NCBI GenBank assembly: GCA_020633295.1
Contig: JACKDW010000002.1
Coordinates: 496,001-560,000, forward strand
DNA: 64,000 bases
Source of the DNA: Myxococcales bacterium
GTDB taxonomy: Bacteria; Myxococcota_A; Polyangia; Nannocystales; Nannocystaceae
Direction of reading: 5' to 3'
Shown here: piece after piece, positions 1 through 7,558 of the stretch
Layout: the number at the start of each line of letters is the position of its first letter
How positions within the stretch are numbered: the stretch's first letter is position 1
Program-made: the position numbers and the translations under genes
The notes under the pieces: generated by a model
Seen by the model: only the letters and a program-made list of their open reading frames with translations
Database searches by the model: none
What the model was told of the DNA's origin: nothing

Positions 1-195
1 CTCCCAATCGATCTCACGGAGAGCGGCGTGTGCGGCATTCGCTGTGATGAGGCCGGCGCGCCCGACTGTCCCGACGGCCAGTTCTGCATCGAGGGCGCCT
101 GCTTCGGCTTCAGCGACTTCACCGGTGGATCCGACACGAGCACCGGCGGGAGCACCGGCACGGACACCGACACGGACACGGGAGGTGGCGCGTGA
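1..195 (+). CDS. C-terminal end of a Cys-rich, Thr/Gly/Asp-tailed surface protein (partial)
   Basis: The frame is open from the window edge to a TGA at 193-195, so the start lies upstream. The visible 64 residues hold four to five cysteines in a CGIRC...CPDGQFC...GAC pattern, followed by a low-complexity Gly/Ser/Thr/Asp tail. Cys-rich segments plus acidic Ser/Thr linkers are typical of exported myxobacterial proteins, so an extracytoplasmic location is inferred. The stop overlaps the GTG of the next gene by 4 nt (GTGA), which implies translational coupling. Function is unknown. Confidence 0.7.
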   Translation, partial: LPIDLTESGVCGIRCDEAGAPDCPDGQFCIEGACFGFSDFTGGSDTSTGGSTGTDTDTDTGGGA

Positions 196-845
196 ACGCC
201 ACGACGCGCGCGTGCGCGCTCACGGCCGCGCTCAGCGTGTTCGCGGCCGGCTGCGCGAGCCAGTCGACGACTCGACCGATCCGCCCGATCGACCCGCGCC
301 TGCACGTGGGCGAGATGGGCACGCGGACCAACTTCGAGCTGCAGACGCTGGTCGCCAGCCAGGAGCCGCGGACGGCCAGCGCGGAGCGACCCGCGACGGA
401 TGATCGACGCGAGCGCAAGCGGAAGAAGAGCGTCACGCGCCCGATCTTCTGGACCGGGATCGTGCTCTCGGTGATCGGCGGCGCGGGCACGATCGCGTTC
501 GGGACGATCGGCGTGATCACCGAGCGCCAGCTGGTCGGCGCCCTCTACAACGATCTCGACCCCTCGACGACGGACCGGACGTTCACGGAGTCCGATCTCG
601 ACACCCTCGAGACGCGGGGCGACACCGTGAACGCGCTGGCGATCGCCAGCGTGATCATCGGCCTCGTCGGCATGACCATGGCGGTCACGAGCTACGGCTA
701 CGACTACACGCACTGCGGACCGCTGGCGCCCAAGCGACGCAACTGCGAGGCGGCCGGGTATGACGTCCCGGCGGCGAAGGGATCCGAGCAGGCGCGGCTG
801 AGCCCGTCCGCCGAGGGGCCCGCGCCGGCCGCGAGCCCGCAGTAA
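192..845 (+). CDS. Putative lipoprotein with two membrane segments
   Basis: A 217-aa protein starting at GTG 192. It has a short signal sequence ending in a lipobox-like AAGC with Cys21 as the candidate lipidated residue. A basic stretch around residues 72-79 precedes a hydrophobic segment at about 84-108. A second hydrophobic segment lies near 149-171. The C-terminus is Ala/Pro-rich. The start is fixed by the 4-nt overlap with the upstream gene. I recognise no family. The combination of a lipid anchor with two later hydrophobic helices is common in uncharacterised myxobacterial envelope proteins. Confidence 0.75.
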   Translation: MNATTRACALTAALSVFAAGCASQSTTRPIRPIDPRLHVGEMGTRTNFELQTLVASQEPRTASAERPATDDRRERKRKKSVTRPIFWTGIVLSVIGGAGTIAFGTIGVITERQLVGALYNDLDPSTTDRTFTESDLDTLETRGDTVNALAIASVIIGLVGMTMAVTSYGYDYTHCGPLAPKRRNCEAAGYDVPAAKGSEQARLSPSAEGPAPAASPQ

Positions 846-877
846 CGCCGCCCGCGCTTCCGCGATACAACACGCCC

Positions 878-2944
878 ATGAGCGAGGCAGCGGGGCGCGG
901 GATCTCTCGCCCGTGGGAGCGGCTCTCGGCGGCGCAGCGCGAGCTCAGCCCGCGCGTGATCCTGGGTGGGCTGCTCGGGCTCATCGCGGTCGTGCTGCTG
1001 CCGCTCGCGCAGTTCCGCTTCGTCTACGACGACTGGTGGACGATCGTCTCCAACGGGTTCCTGCGAAGGCCCGGCGAGCTCGCGCTCCTGCTGAGCCCGG
1101 AGGCGGTCGCGCGCAACATCCCCGACGCGTTCCGCCCGACGCTGGTGGTGTTCGACGTCCTCACCTACCAGGTCCTTGGGACATCTTCACATCTCCACCA
1201 CCTGCTCTCGGTCGCGCTGCACGTGCTGGTCTGCGGGCTGCTCGCGCGCTGGCTGCGGCTGCTCGGCGCCGGCGTGCTGCTGCGCGCCGCGACCACGGCG
1301 ATGTTCGGCTTGCTGGCGATCCACGCGGAGGCGGTGGCGGTCGTCTCGTATCGCGAAGATCTGCTGGCCGCGGCGCTCGGGCTGCTCGCGCTCTCGGCCG
1401 CGACGCGCAGCGCGGAGGCGCCGACGCGCGCGCGTGACCTCGGCGCGCTCGCGCTCGCGGCCGCGCTGTCGGCCCTCGCCTGCGGCGCCAAGATGAGCGC
1501 CGCGACCCTGCCGGCGCTGTGGGTGCTCGCCCACTCGCTCAGCCCGTGGCGTCTCCCGCTCTCGCGCTCGCGACGGGCGCTCGGCTTCGCGGCGCTTTGC
1601 CTGGGCGTGGGGTTGGCGGTGGCCCACACGGCCCTCCTCCATGGCGGCATTAGCCCGTATGAGACCGCGGCGTCGCCAAACCCGCGCCTGCTGGCCACGC
1701 GCGTGGGCCTCGGGCCGGTCCTCGCCCAGTCGACGCAGATCCACCTCGCCTACCTGCAGCAGATGATCGCGCCCTTCGGGCTGTCGCCCGAGTACACCGA
1801 CCGCGGCGCCTCGTGGCGCGATCCGGCGACGGTGCTGGCCACGGCGAGCTTGCTCGGGCTGGCGCTCTGGGGGGTGTCGTGCGCGGCGCGACGGCGCCGT
1901 CCACTCACGGCGCTGGTGATCCTCGGCGCGTTCGTGCTCGCGCTGCCGACCAGCAACCTCGTCGCTATCCCCAACATGCGCGCCGATCGCTTCGTCTACT
2001 TGATGAGCGCGCCCGTGTGCCTGGGGTTGAGCTCCGCGCTGCTGGCCGCTGGCGACTGGCTGGGGCGACGCGCGCGACCGAGAGAGCGACCGAGAGAGCG
2101 ACCGAGAGAGCGACCGAGAGAGCCGCGAGCTGGGGTGCACGGGCTCGCGTGGCGGCTCGCGCCGCTCGTCGCGTTCTGTGTCGGCCAAGGGGCCGTGCTC
2201 GTGGCGACGGCGCAGAATTACCGAACCAGCAGCCACCTGTGGACCACGGCGCTCGAGCGTGCGCCGGACTCGGCGCGAGCGCATGCGCTGTACGCCGAGA
2301 CGCTGCTGTCCGTGGCACGAAACACGCCTCGTGGTGAGCTGTCGCACACCCTGATCCTGACCCGCGTGGAGGGCCATTGCCGCGTAGCGTCGCGCCTCGA
2401 CCCTGTCTACGAGCTCCCTGAGATCTGCTTCGCGCGACTCGCCGTCGAGAGACGATCTTGGAGCGAGGCGCTCCGTCGCTTTTCCCGCGCGCTCGCCGTG
2501 AGCCCCGATCGAAACGCCCGAATTTTGGCTGCCTTGGGGCAAATCGCCCTCGATGTGCCAGAGCTGGATACGGAGGAGCGCCGGCGTCGCAGCGCGTCGT
2601 GGATCGCCCGTGGTCTGCGCGAGTACCCGTACGCGCCCGAACTCCACGCTGTGGCAGGGCGCGTCGCCCACCTCACCGGAGACCCCGAGACCGCGCTGCG
2701 CCACTACCGGGACGCGCGAACCCTGGCGCCTGAGCGCCTCCAGACCACGATCTGGGGGCTGGAACTCGCGCTCGATCTCGGCGATTCTCGGGCGGCACGC
2801 AAGATCTGGGTCCGCGACCGCAAACTTCTTGGCAGAGCCCCGGTAGCCCAACGGGCGAGCCTTCTGCTCCGCATTCGCGAAGTCGAGCGGCTATTCCCTT
2901 CTCATCCTCGAGCGTCTATCCTCACCGACGGAGTCTTTTACTGA
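878..2944 (+). CDS. GT-C-type membrane glycosyltransferase-like protein with C-terminal TPRs
   Basis: A 688-aa protein with an N-terminal half of about nine to ten hydrophobic helices and a soluble C-terminal half (about 458-655) that reads as tetratricopeptide repeats. A YDDWW motif just after the first helix (about residues 49-53) matches the acidic metal or substrate site in the first loop of GT-C transferases. The architecture resembles TMTC/PMT-like O-mannosyltransferases (polytopic domain plus TPRs). Substrate is unknown; transfer of a lipid-linked sugar on the outer face of the inner membrane is an inference. A Pro-Arg-Glu-Arg repeat interrupts the protein near residues 400-416. The stop overlaps the next ATG (TGATG). 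Confidence 0.7.
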   Translation: MSEAAGRGISRPWERLSAAQRELSPRVILGGLLGLIAVVLLPLAQFRFVYDDWWTIVSNGFLRRPGELALLLSPEAVARNIPDAFRPTLVVFDVLTYQVLGTSSHLHHLLSVALHVLVCGLLARWLRLLGAGVLLRAATTAMFGLLAIHAEAVAVVSYREDLLAAALGLLALSAATRSAEAPTRARDLGALALAAALSALACGAKMSAATLPALWVLAHSLSPWRLPLSRSRRALGFAALCLGVGLAVAHTALLHGGISPYETAASPNPRLLATRVGLGPVLAQSTQIHLAYLQQMIAPFGLSPEYTDRGASWRDPATVLATASLLGLALWGVSCAARRRRPLTALVILGAFVLALPTSNLVAIPNMRADRFVYLMSAPVCLGLSSALLAAGDWLGRRARPRERPRERPRERPREPRAGVHGLAWRLAPLVAFCVGQGAVLVATAQNYRTSSHLWTTALERAPDSARAHALYAETLLSVARNTPRGELSHTLILTRVEGHCRVASRLDPVYELPEICFARLAVERRSWSEALRRFSRALAVSPDRNARILAALGQIALDVPELDTEERRRRSASWIARGLREYPYAPELHAVAGRVAHLTGDPETALRHYRDARTLAPERLQTTIWGLELALDLGDSRAARKIWVRDRKLLGRAPVAQRASLLLRIREVERLFPSHPRASILTDGVFY
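2076..2123 (+). repeat. Four perfect 12-bp tandem repeats inside the GT-C gene
   Basis: The unit GACCGAGAGAGC occurs four times head to tail without mismatch. It encodes the in-frame repeat Arg-Pro-Arg-Glu in a loop between predicted membrane helices. Because the unit is a multiple of three, copy-number change would preserve the frame. Confidence 0.95.
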
Positions 2945-3066
2945 TGAACCGCAAGTTCTTCACGCTGCTCTTGTTGGCCGCCCTCTCGATCGCAGCGGGA
3001 AGCATGGCCTGTGTCTCGACGATTAACGAGCTGAACAACGACGACGAAGGCGACGGCGCGACCTAG
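2944..3066 (+). CDS. Small 40-aa putative lipoprotein
   Basis: This short frame starts at ATG 2944, overlapping the stop of the GT-C gene by one base, and ends at TAG 3064-3066. The N-terminus MNRKFFTLLLLAALSIAAG is a classic signal sequence, followed by SMAC with Cys23 as the likely lipid-attachment site. The mature part is only about 18 residues and very acidic (NNDDEGDG). The overlap makes translational coupling to the GT-C gene likely. It could be a tiny lipid-anchored partner of that protein, but nothing in the sequence proves function. Confidence 0.6.
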   Translation: MNRKFFTLLLLAALSIAAGSMACVSTINELNNDDEGDGAT

Positions 3067-3075
3067 CGGACTCCT

Positions 3076-3093
3076 GCGCGCTCACGAGCGCGC
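3076..3093. terminator. Hairpin between convergent genes
   Basis: An 8-bp inverted repeat (GCGCGCTC / GAGCGCGC) with a 2-nt centre lies in the 40-bp gap between two converging genes. No T-run follows on either side, so it is only a candidate bidirectional terminator. Confidence 0.3.
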
Positions 3094-3106
3094 GACGCCG
3101 GGTCGC

Positions 3107-3985
3107 CTACCCAACCTGGTCGACGGGCGACACCAGCGCGAACAATTCTCGAGGCTTGAACGACACGAAGCCGGGACGCGACACTCCCGGCTTTATCGCG
3201 TTCGGGTCGAGGTGACACGCGAACCCGCACCCGCAGGCGTCCACCGTGAGGCTGTTGTCACGGGCCAGCGAGGCGACGGACTCGAGCAGCGCCCGCCGCG
3301 TGAACCGCCGCAGTCGCCACGGCCCTGAGCTAGGCCCCTGATCGCGCCCGAGACCAAAGGCGCGCCGCAGGCTTGCCTTGGAGGCGAGATCGAGGAGCGG
3401 CTCGATCGCCGCGAGCCGCGCGGCCGTCAACACGCCGGGGCTGACGTGGACATCCCGGACATCCGCGGCGGCGACGTGGCGCAGCAGGGCCTCGATCGAC
3501 TCGCACGCGTGATCGCCCGCGCCCACTGCGGCCGAGATGCCCGGGAACACCGGGCCGAGGTGACCGACCACGCCCACGCCGAGTTGGTTGAGGTGCTGGG
3601 CCTGCAGCAGCAGAGCCGCGGCGGCGTCGGCGGCGGCGCCGAGCAGCGCGCGCTGAAACGGTCGCCGGTGGTGCGCGAGCTCGTACTGCACCGTGGCGTC
3701 GCACTCCCGGAGGGCCTGGAGGAGGCTGCGCGGCAGGACCACGCTCGTGCGCATGATCACCCGTCTCCCATGCCCGTGGAGCCAGCGCACCGCCGCGTCC
3801 GCCCAGTCGGCGTCCGCGCGCCGGGCGAGCCGGACGGAGACCGAGACAACCGGCGCGCCAGTGGCTTCCTCGGAGGTAAACAGCCCGGCCAACGCGATCG
3901 CGGGATCAACGCCTGGCCCGGGTTCTCCACCGAGCAGCACGTGCCGGCCGTGGCACGAGCGAAGCGATTGATACGAGCGAACCAT
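3107..3985 (-). CDS. Radical-SAM-like TIM-barrel protein lacking the iron-sulfur triad
   Basis: A 292-aa protein read from ATG 3985. Two regions recall the radical SAM barrel of spore-photoproduct-lyase-like proteins: one near residues 105-150 (RRPFQRALLGAA followed by a run ending LNQLGVGVVGHLGPVFPGI) and a repeat of similar beta-alpha units before it. The canonical CxxxCxxC cluster motif is not visible at the N-terminus. Three cysteines (ACGCGFAC) near the C-terminus could bind metal instead. It is divergent from pcnB, with back-to-back promoter-like elements between them. The family call is tentative; a non-enzymatic or differently cofactored descendant is possible. Confidence 0.5.
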   Translation of the reverse strand: MVRSYQSLRSCHGRHVLLGGEPGPGVDPAIALAGLFTSEEATGAPVVSVSVRLARRADADWADAAVRWLHGHGRRVIMRTSVVLPRSLLQALRECDATVQYELAHHRRPFQRALLGAAADAAAALLLQAQHLNQLGVGVVGHLGPVFPGISAAVGAGDHACESIEALLRHVAAADVRDVHVSPGVLTAARLAAIEPLLDLASKASLRRAFGLGRDQGPSSGPWRLRRFTRRALLESVASLARDNSLTVDACGCGFACHLDPNAIKPGVSRPGFVSFKPRELFALVSPVDQVG

Positions 3986-4001
3986 GACTGAACTTAATAT
4001 C

Positions 4002-4030
4002 AGTATGAACATGCGATTACCGGCCGTCAA
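4002..4030 (-). promoter_or_regulatory. Promoter candidate for the radical-SAM-like gene
   Basis: On the minus strand TTGACG (4025-4030) and CATACT (4002-4007) are separated by exactly 17 bp. The expected start point near 3995 leaves a leader of about 10 nt before ATG 3985. No Shine-Dalgarno is visible. Confidence 0.5.
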
Positions 4031-4035
4031 GCCGG

Positions 4036-4064
4036 TTGACCAGCGCGTTTTGCGCGCCTCTAAC
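4036..4064 (+). promoter_or_regulatory. Promoter candidate for pcnB
   Basis: TTGACC (4036-4041) and TCTAAC (4059-4064) are separated by 17 bp. The predicted start point near 4071 lies downstream of the in-frame ATG at 3984, which argues for initiation at 4140 or later. The -35 box is 5 bp from that of the divergent promoter. Confidence 0.5.
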
Positions 4065-4139
4065 CCGTCGTTCTTCGACCGTTTAGGCCCGGGTGTGCTA
4101 GACGAGCGGCGCGGCCCGTTTTCGGGCCCCAGCGAGTCA

Positions 4140-5489
4140 ATGACCGAGTTCGAGCCCGAGCCCGACGTCCCGAGCGGCTCCCCGCGCAGCAAGCACCGTC
4201 ACCATGGGACAGGACGCCTGTTGATGCGGGACGTAGACCCCGACGCGCTCAAGGTCGTCCGCAAACTCCTCACTGGCGGCCACGAGGCCTACCTCGTCGG
4301 CGGGTGCGTTCGCGACCTGTACCTGCGACGCAAACCCAAGGACTTCGACGTTGCGACGAGCGCGACGCCGGAGTCGATCCGCAAGTCGTTTCGCAATTCT
4401 CGAATCATCGGGCGCCGCTTCAAGCTCGCGCACGTGTTCTTCGGCTCGAAGATCATCGAGACGAGCACGTTCCGCACGGCCCCGACCAGCCGCGCTGGCG
4501 ACGACGACCGCCTGATCACCCACGACAACGAGTGGGGCAACATCGTCGACGACGCGTTCCGCCGCGACTTCACGATCAACGGGCTGTTCTTCGACGTGCC
4601 GACGAACACGATCGTCGACTTCGTCGACGGCCTCCACGACCTCGACAGGGGCGTGATCCGGACGATCGGCGATCCCGTGGTCCGGTTCCAGGAGGACCCG
4701 GTGCGGATGATCCGGGCGATCAAGTTCGCCGCCCGCCTCGACTTCACGATCGAGGACGCGACGTGGCGCGCGCTGCTCGAGACGACCTCGGACATCGCCA
4801 AGTGCTCGCGCGCCCGCGTGCTCGAGGAGCTGTACAAGATCCTCCGCGGCGGCGCCGCGCGCCGCAGCGTGGAGCTGATGCTCGAGACAGGTCTACTCGA
4901 CGCGATCACGCCGCAGTACATGGCGCTGCACAGCGGCCGCCCCGCGCGCGCGCGGCTCGACCCGTGGCTGTGGGAGCTGCTCGACGCGCTCGACGAGTTC
5001 ACGGTGCACACCGAGCAGGTCGCGGGTAACGGCGTGCTGCTGGCGGTCCTGTTCGCGCCGCTGATCGACCCGAGCTGGGCCGAGGGCTCGCGCTCGGGCT
5101 TCGATCGCAGGATCGAGCAGCTCATGACCGACTTCTGCGTGTCGCTGGGCGTCGCGCGGCGCGATCGCGAGCTCGCGCGCCAGATCCTGATGGCGCACCA
5201 CCACATGGTCGACCCGCTCGAGGGGCGCCGCCGGCGTCGCCGCCCGACGATGGTGCAGCGACAGTACTTCCACGACGCGCTCGTGTTCTTCGGCGTGACC
5301 GCGCGCGCGCGCGCGTCCGGGGGCAGCGAGCTGCAGTACTGGTTGAAGCTGGCGAGCGCCCAGCGTCAGCGGCGAGACACCGAGCCGACGAACAGCCGGA
5401 AGAAGCGACGGCGGCGCGGTCGCTCGCGCAAGCGCGGCGACAAGGGCAACCAGGGCCCGAAGCCGTCGACCCCCGCCGCGCACGGATGA
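4140..5489 (+). CDS. pcnB: Poly(A) polymerase / tRNA nucleotidyltransferase family protein
   Basis: This class II nucleotidyltransferase adds adenosines (or CCA) to RNA 3' ends. The head domain shows the signature LVGGCVRDLYL (about residues 52-62) and the catalytic aspartates in KDFDVATSATP (about 66-76). These are followed by RRDFTINGLF and the RNA-binding region FQEDPVRMIRAIKFAARLDF. The C-terminus is extremely basic (RKKRRRRGRSRKRGDKG), as in PcnB-type enzymes, favouring poly(A) polymerase over a CCA-adding enzyme. The frame is open back to ATG 3984, but the promoter candidate at 4036-4064 makes 4140 the likelier start; ATG 4224, preceded by a GGACAGGA stretch, is also possible. The stop overlaps the next ATG (ATGA). 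Confidence 0.9.
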   Translation: MTEFEPEPDVPSGSPRSKHRHHGTGRLLMRDVDPDALKVVRKLLTGGHEAYLVGGCVRDLYLRRKPKDFDVATSATPESIRKSFRNSRIIGRRFKLAHVFFGSKIIETSTFRTAPTSRAGDDDRLITHDNEWGNIVDDAFRRDFTINGLFFDVPTNTIVDFVDGLHDLDRGVIRTIGDPVVRFQEDPVRMIRAIKFAARLDFTIEDATWRALLETTSDIAKCSRARVLEELYKILRGGAARRSVELMLETGLLDAITPQYMALHSGRPARARLDPWLWELLDALDEFTVHTEQVAGNGVLLAVLFAPLIDPSWAEGSRSGFDRRIEQLMTDFCVSLGVARRDRELARQILMAHHHMVDPLEGRRRRRRPTMVQRQYFHDALVFFGVTARARASGGSELQYWLKLASAQRQRRDTEPTNSRKKRRRRGRSRKRGDKGNQGPKPSTPAAHG

Positions 5490-6370
5490 ACACGGGGCCA
5501 CGCGATCGGCGACGCGAGCAGCGAGCGCTGCTCGCCCACGGCACGAGCGACCACTACGTCGACCCGGAGCTGTACGACTTCGAGTATCACGAGCGGCTCG
5601 GCGACGTGATGTGGTATCGAGGTCTGACCAGACGGACAGGTCCGGTGAGCGGCGGCCCGCGCTCGATCCTGGAGCTCGGCGCGGGCACGGGGCGGATCAC
5701 GATCCCGCTCCTCACGGACGGGCACGCGGTCACGGCGCTCGATCGCATGCGCACGATGCTCGACGCGCTCGAGCGCAAGCTCGCGCTCGAGTCGCGCCAG
5801 GACGCGCGCGCGCGGCTGCGGCTCGTGCTCGCGGACATGCGCGCGCTCCCGCTGCCCGACTCGAGCTTCGAGCTCGTGATCGCGCCGTTCAACACGCTCC
5901 AGCACCTGTACACCGCCGACGAGCTGCTGCGCTGCTTCCGCGAGGTCGCGCGCGTGCTCGTGCCCGGCGGGACCTTCGCCTTCGACGTCATGCTGCCCGA
6001 CCTCGACTGGCTCACCTGGGACCCGACGCGCCGCCACGCCGTCACGCCGTTCGTGCACCCGCGCACGGGCGCGCGGCTGATCTACTCGACCAACCATCAC
6101 TACGACGCGCACACCCAGGTGTGCCACATCCGGATCTACTACGACGACGACACCCCGACCGCGCGCGCGCGGCTCGAGCACGGGGACGCGCCGGAGCCGG
6201 AGCCGCGCGAGCTCGTTCACCTCGCGCATCGCCAGATCTTCCCCGAGGAGCTGCGCGCGCTGCTTCCGGCCGCTGGGCTCACGCTCGACCGACTCGAGGG
6301 CGACTTCCGCGGGTTGCGCCTGGGCGAGGAGATCGAGTCGATGGTCGCGGTCTCCCACAAGCCGCGCTGA
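5486..6370 (+). CDS. Class I SAM-dependent methyltransferase
   Basis: A 294-aa protein with a complete Rossmann-type methyltransferase core. Motif I is ILELGAGTGRI (about residues 61-71). An acidic end of beta-2 (VTALDRM) and motif II/III regions (LVLADMRALPLPDSSFELVIAPFNTLQHL) follow, with a post-motif LVPGGTFAFDVMLPDL. The C-terminal half has an inserted beta region (about 190-235) that probably defines the substrate. The substrate is unknown. It is translationally coupled to pcnB by a 4-nt overlap, so an RNA-linked role is conceivable but not shown. Confidence 0.8.
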   Translation: MNTGPRDRRREQRALLAHGTSDHYVDPELYDFEYHERLGDVMWYRGLTRRTGPVSGGPRSILELGAGTGRITIPLLTDGHAVTALDRMRTMLDALERKLALESRQDARARLRLVLADMRALPLPDSSFELVIAPFNTLQHLYTADELLRCFREVARVLVPGGTFAFDVMLPDLDWLTWDPTRRHAVTPFVHPRTGARLIYSTNHHYDAHTQVCHIRIYYDDDTPTARARLEHGDAPEPEPRELVHLAHRQIFPEELRALLPAAGLTLDRLEGDFRGLRLGEEIESMVAVSHKPR

Positions 6371-6520
6371 CGACACCCGCGCGACGCGTGACGGTGACGA
6401 GCGAGCGCGACCGCACGCGCGCCCCCGCGACGGCGCGCGCGACGATCTGCTGTAAGATTCAGCGATGCGGTCCCGCGTTCCTCCTCCGGCGGGAGCGGTG
6501 CTGGACCCGACCGCGAGCGG

Positions 6521-7396
6521 ATGACCGACGCACCGACTGCAACGAGCGCGAGCGCGACCGCCGGTGACGAGCGCGAGCTGCAGGAGCTCCTCTGCGCGCT
6601 GACGGTGGTGGAGCTCCGGCAGGTGATCTCGGTGCACGTCGACGAGGAGGACGCGGCGGCGCTCCCCGGCGACGACGACCTCGACGCGCTCGCGCGCGCG
6701 GTGCTCGAGACGCTCACGCGCACCGACGCGATTGACCGGACGCTCTTCGTCACGCTCCAGGAGCTCAAGCCGACGCGCGCGCGCGACATCAAGGCGCTGG
6801 CGACGCGCTGGAGCGCCCGCAGTCAGTCGATCAGCCCGCAGCGGATCATCCTCAACCTCGTGCTCGGGATGATGGCGTTCACGCTGATCATCGCGGCGAT
6901 CGGGTTTTGGTTGGCCGAGCCGCTGCGGGCCGTCGCCGCGCTGTTCGTCGCGCACCTGGGCGCCACGGGGGTGATGCTGGGCTTCTTCTTCCCGGACGGC
7001 TTCACGATCCCGCTGCCGCCGGACGCCTTCAGCGCGCTGGGCCTCGCGGGCGGGCTCGGGTTCTGGACCGTGGTGCTGTGGAGCTCGGTGGGCAGCGTGC
7101 TCGGCGGCGCGACCGGCTTCACGATCGGGCGCCGCCTGTCGAAGACCCGCTGGTTCCGGCGCAAGATCAACAAGGGCAACGGCGCGGCGGTGCACGAGCT
7201 GATCGAGCGCTTCGGCGCGCTCGGTCTGGCGATCGCGGCGAGCACCCCGCTGCCCTACTCGATCGGCACGTGGGCCGCCGGGACGACGCGGATGACCTAC
7301 ACGCAGTTCTTCTTGATCTCGATCCCGCTCCGGAGCGTGCGCGTGGCCTTCATGCTGTGGCTCGTCGAGCTCGGGCTGAAGGCCGGCGGCTCCTAG
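6521..7396 (+). CDS. VTT/DedA-like membrane protein with an N-terminal death-like adaptor domain
   Basis: This 291-aa protein has two parts. Residues about 18-95 form a soluble all-helical segment beginning ERELQELLCALTVVELRQVI. Its pattern (paired Leu-rich helices, an LDALARAVLETLTR helix, then a second helix) resembles bacterial death-like or effector-associated adaptor domains. From about residue 107 the protein has several hydrophobic helices with the VTT signature: glycine-rich LGGATGFTIGRRL, then ERFGALGLAIAASTPLPYS and WAAGTTRMTY. VTT proteins are lipid-scramblase or transporter-like. The adaptor call rests on pattern only. An extended -10-like TGTAAGAT occurs near 6451-6458. Confidence 0.65.
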   Translation: MTDAPTATSASATAGDERELQELLCALTVVELRQVISVHVDEEDAAALPGDDDLDALARAVLETLTRTDAIDRTLFVTLQELKPTRARDIKALATRWSARSQSISPQRIILNLVLGMMAFTLIIAAIGFWLAEPLRAVAALFVAHLGATGVMLGFFFPDGFTIPLPPDAFSALGLAGGLGFWTVVLWSSVGSVLGGATGFTIGRRLSKTRWFRRKINKGNGAAVHELIERFGALGLAIAASTPLPYSIGTWAAGTTRMTYTQFFLISIPLRSVRVAFMLWLVELGLKAGGS

Positions 7397-7558
7397 ACAT
7401 GTCCATATAGACACATTGTTGCGGGGCGAGGCGCGCGCGCGCCCGACGTGGCGAAACCGCGCCCGCGCCCGCGACCCGAGGAGCCGCCGTGCGCGCCCGC
7501 TGGGCCGAGGCGCGCCCGAGACGACGCGCGCGTGCCGGCTGCGCTACGGTGTGAGGCG

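Noticed and set aside
3984..4139. Using ATG 3984 as the pcnB start
   Set aside because: A well-spaced promoter lies at 4036-4064 downstream of that ATG, and the extra 52 residues match nothing in the family.
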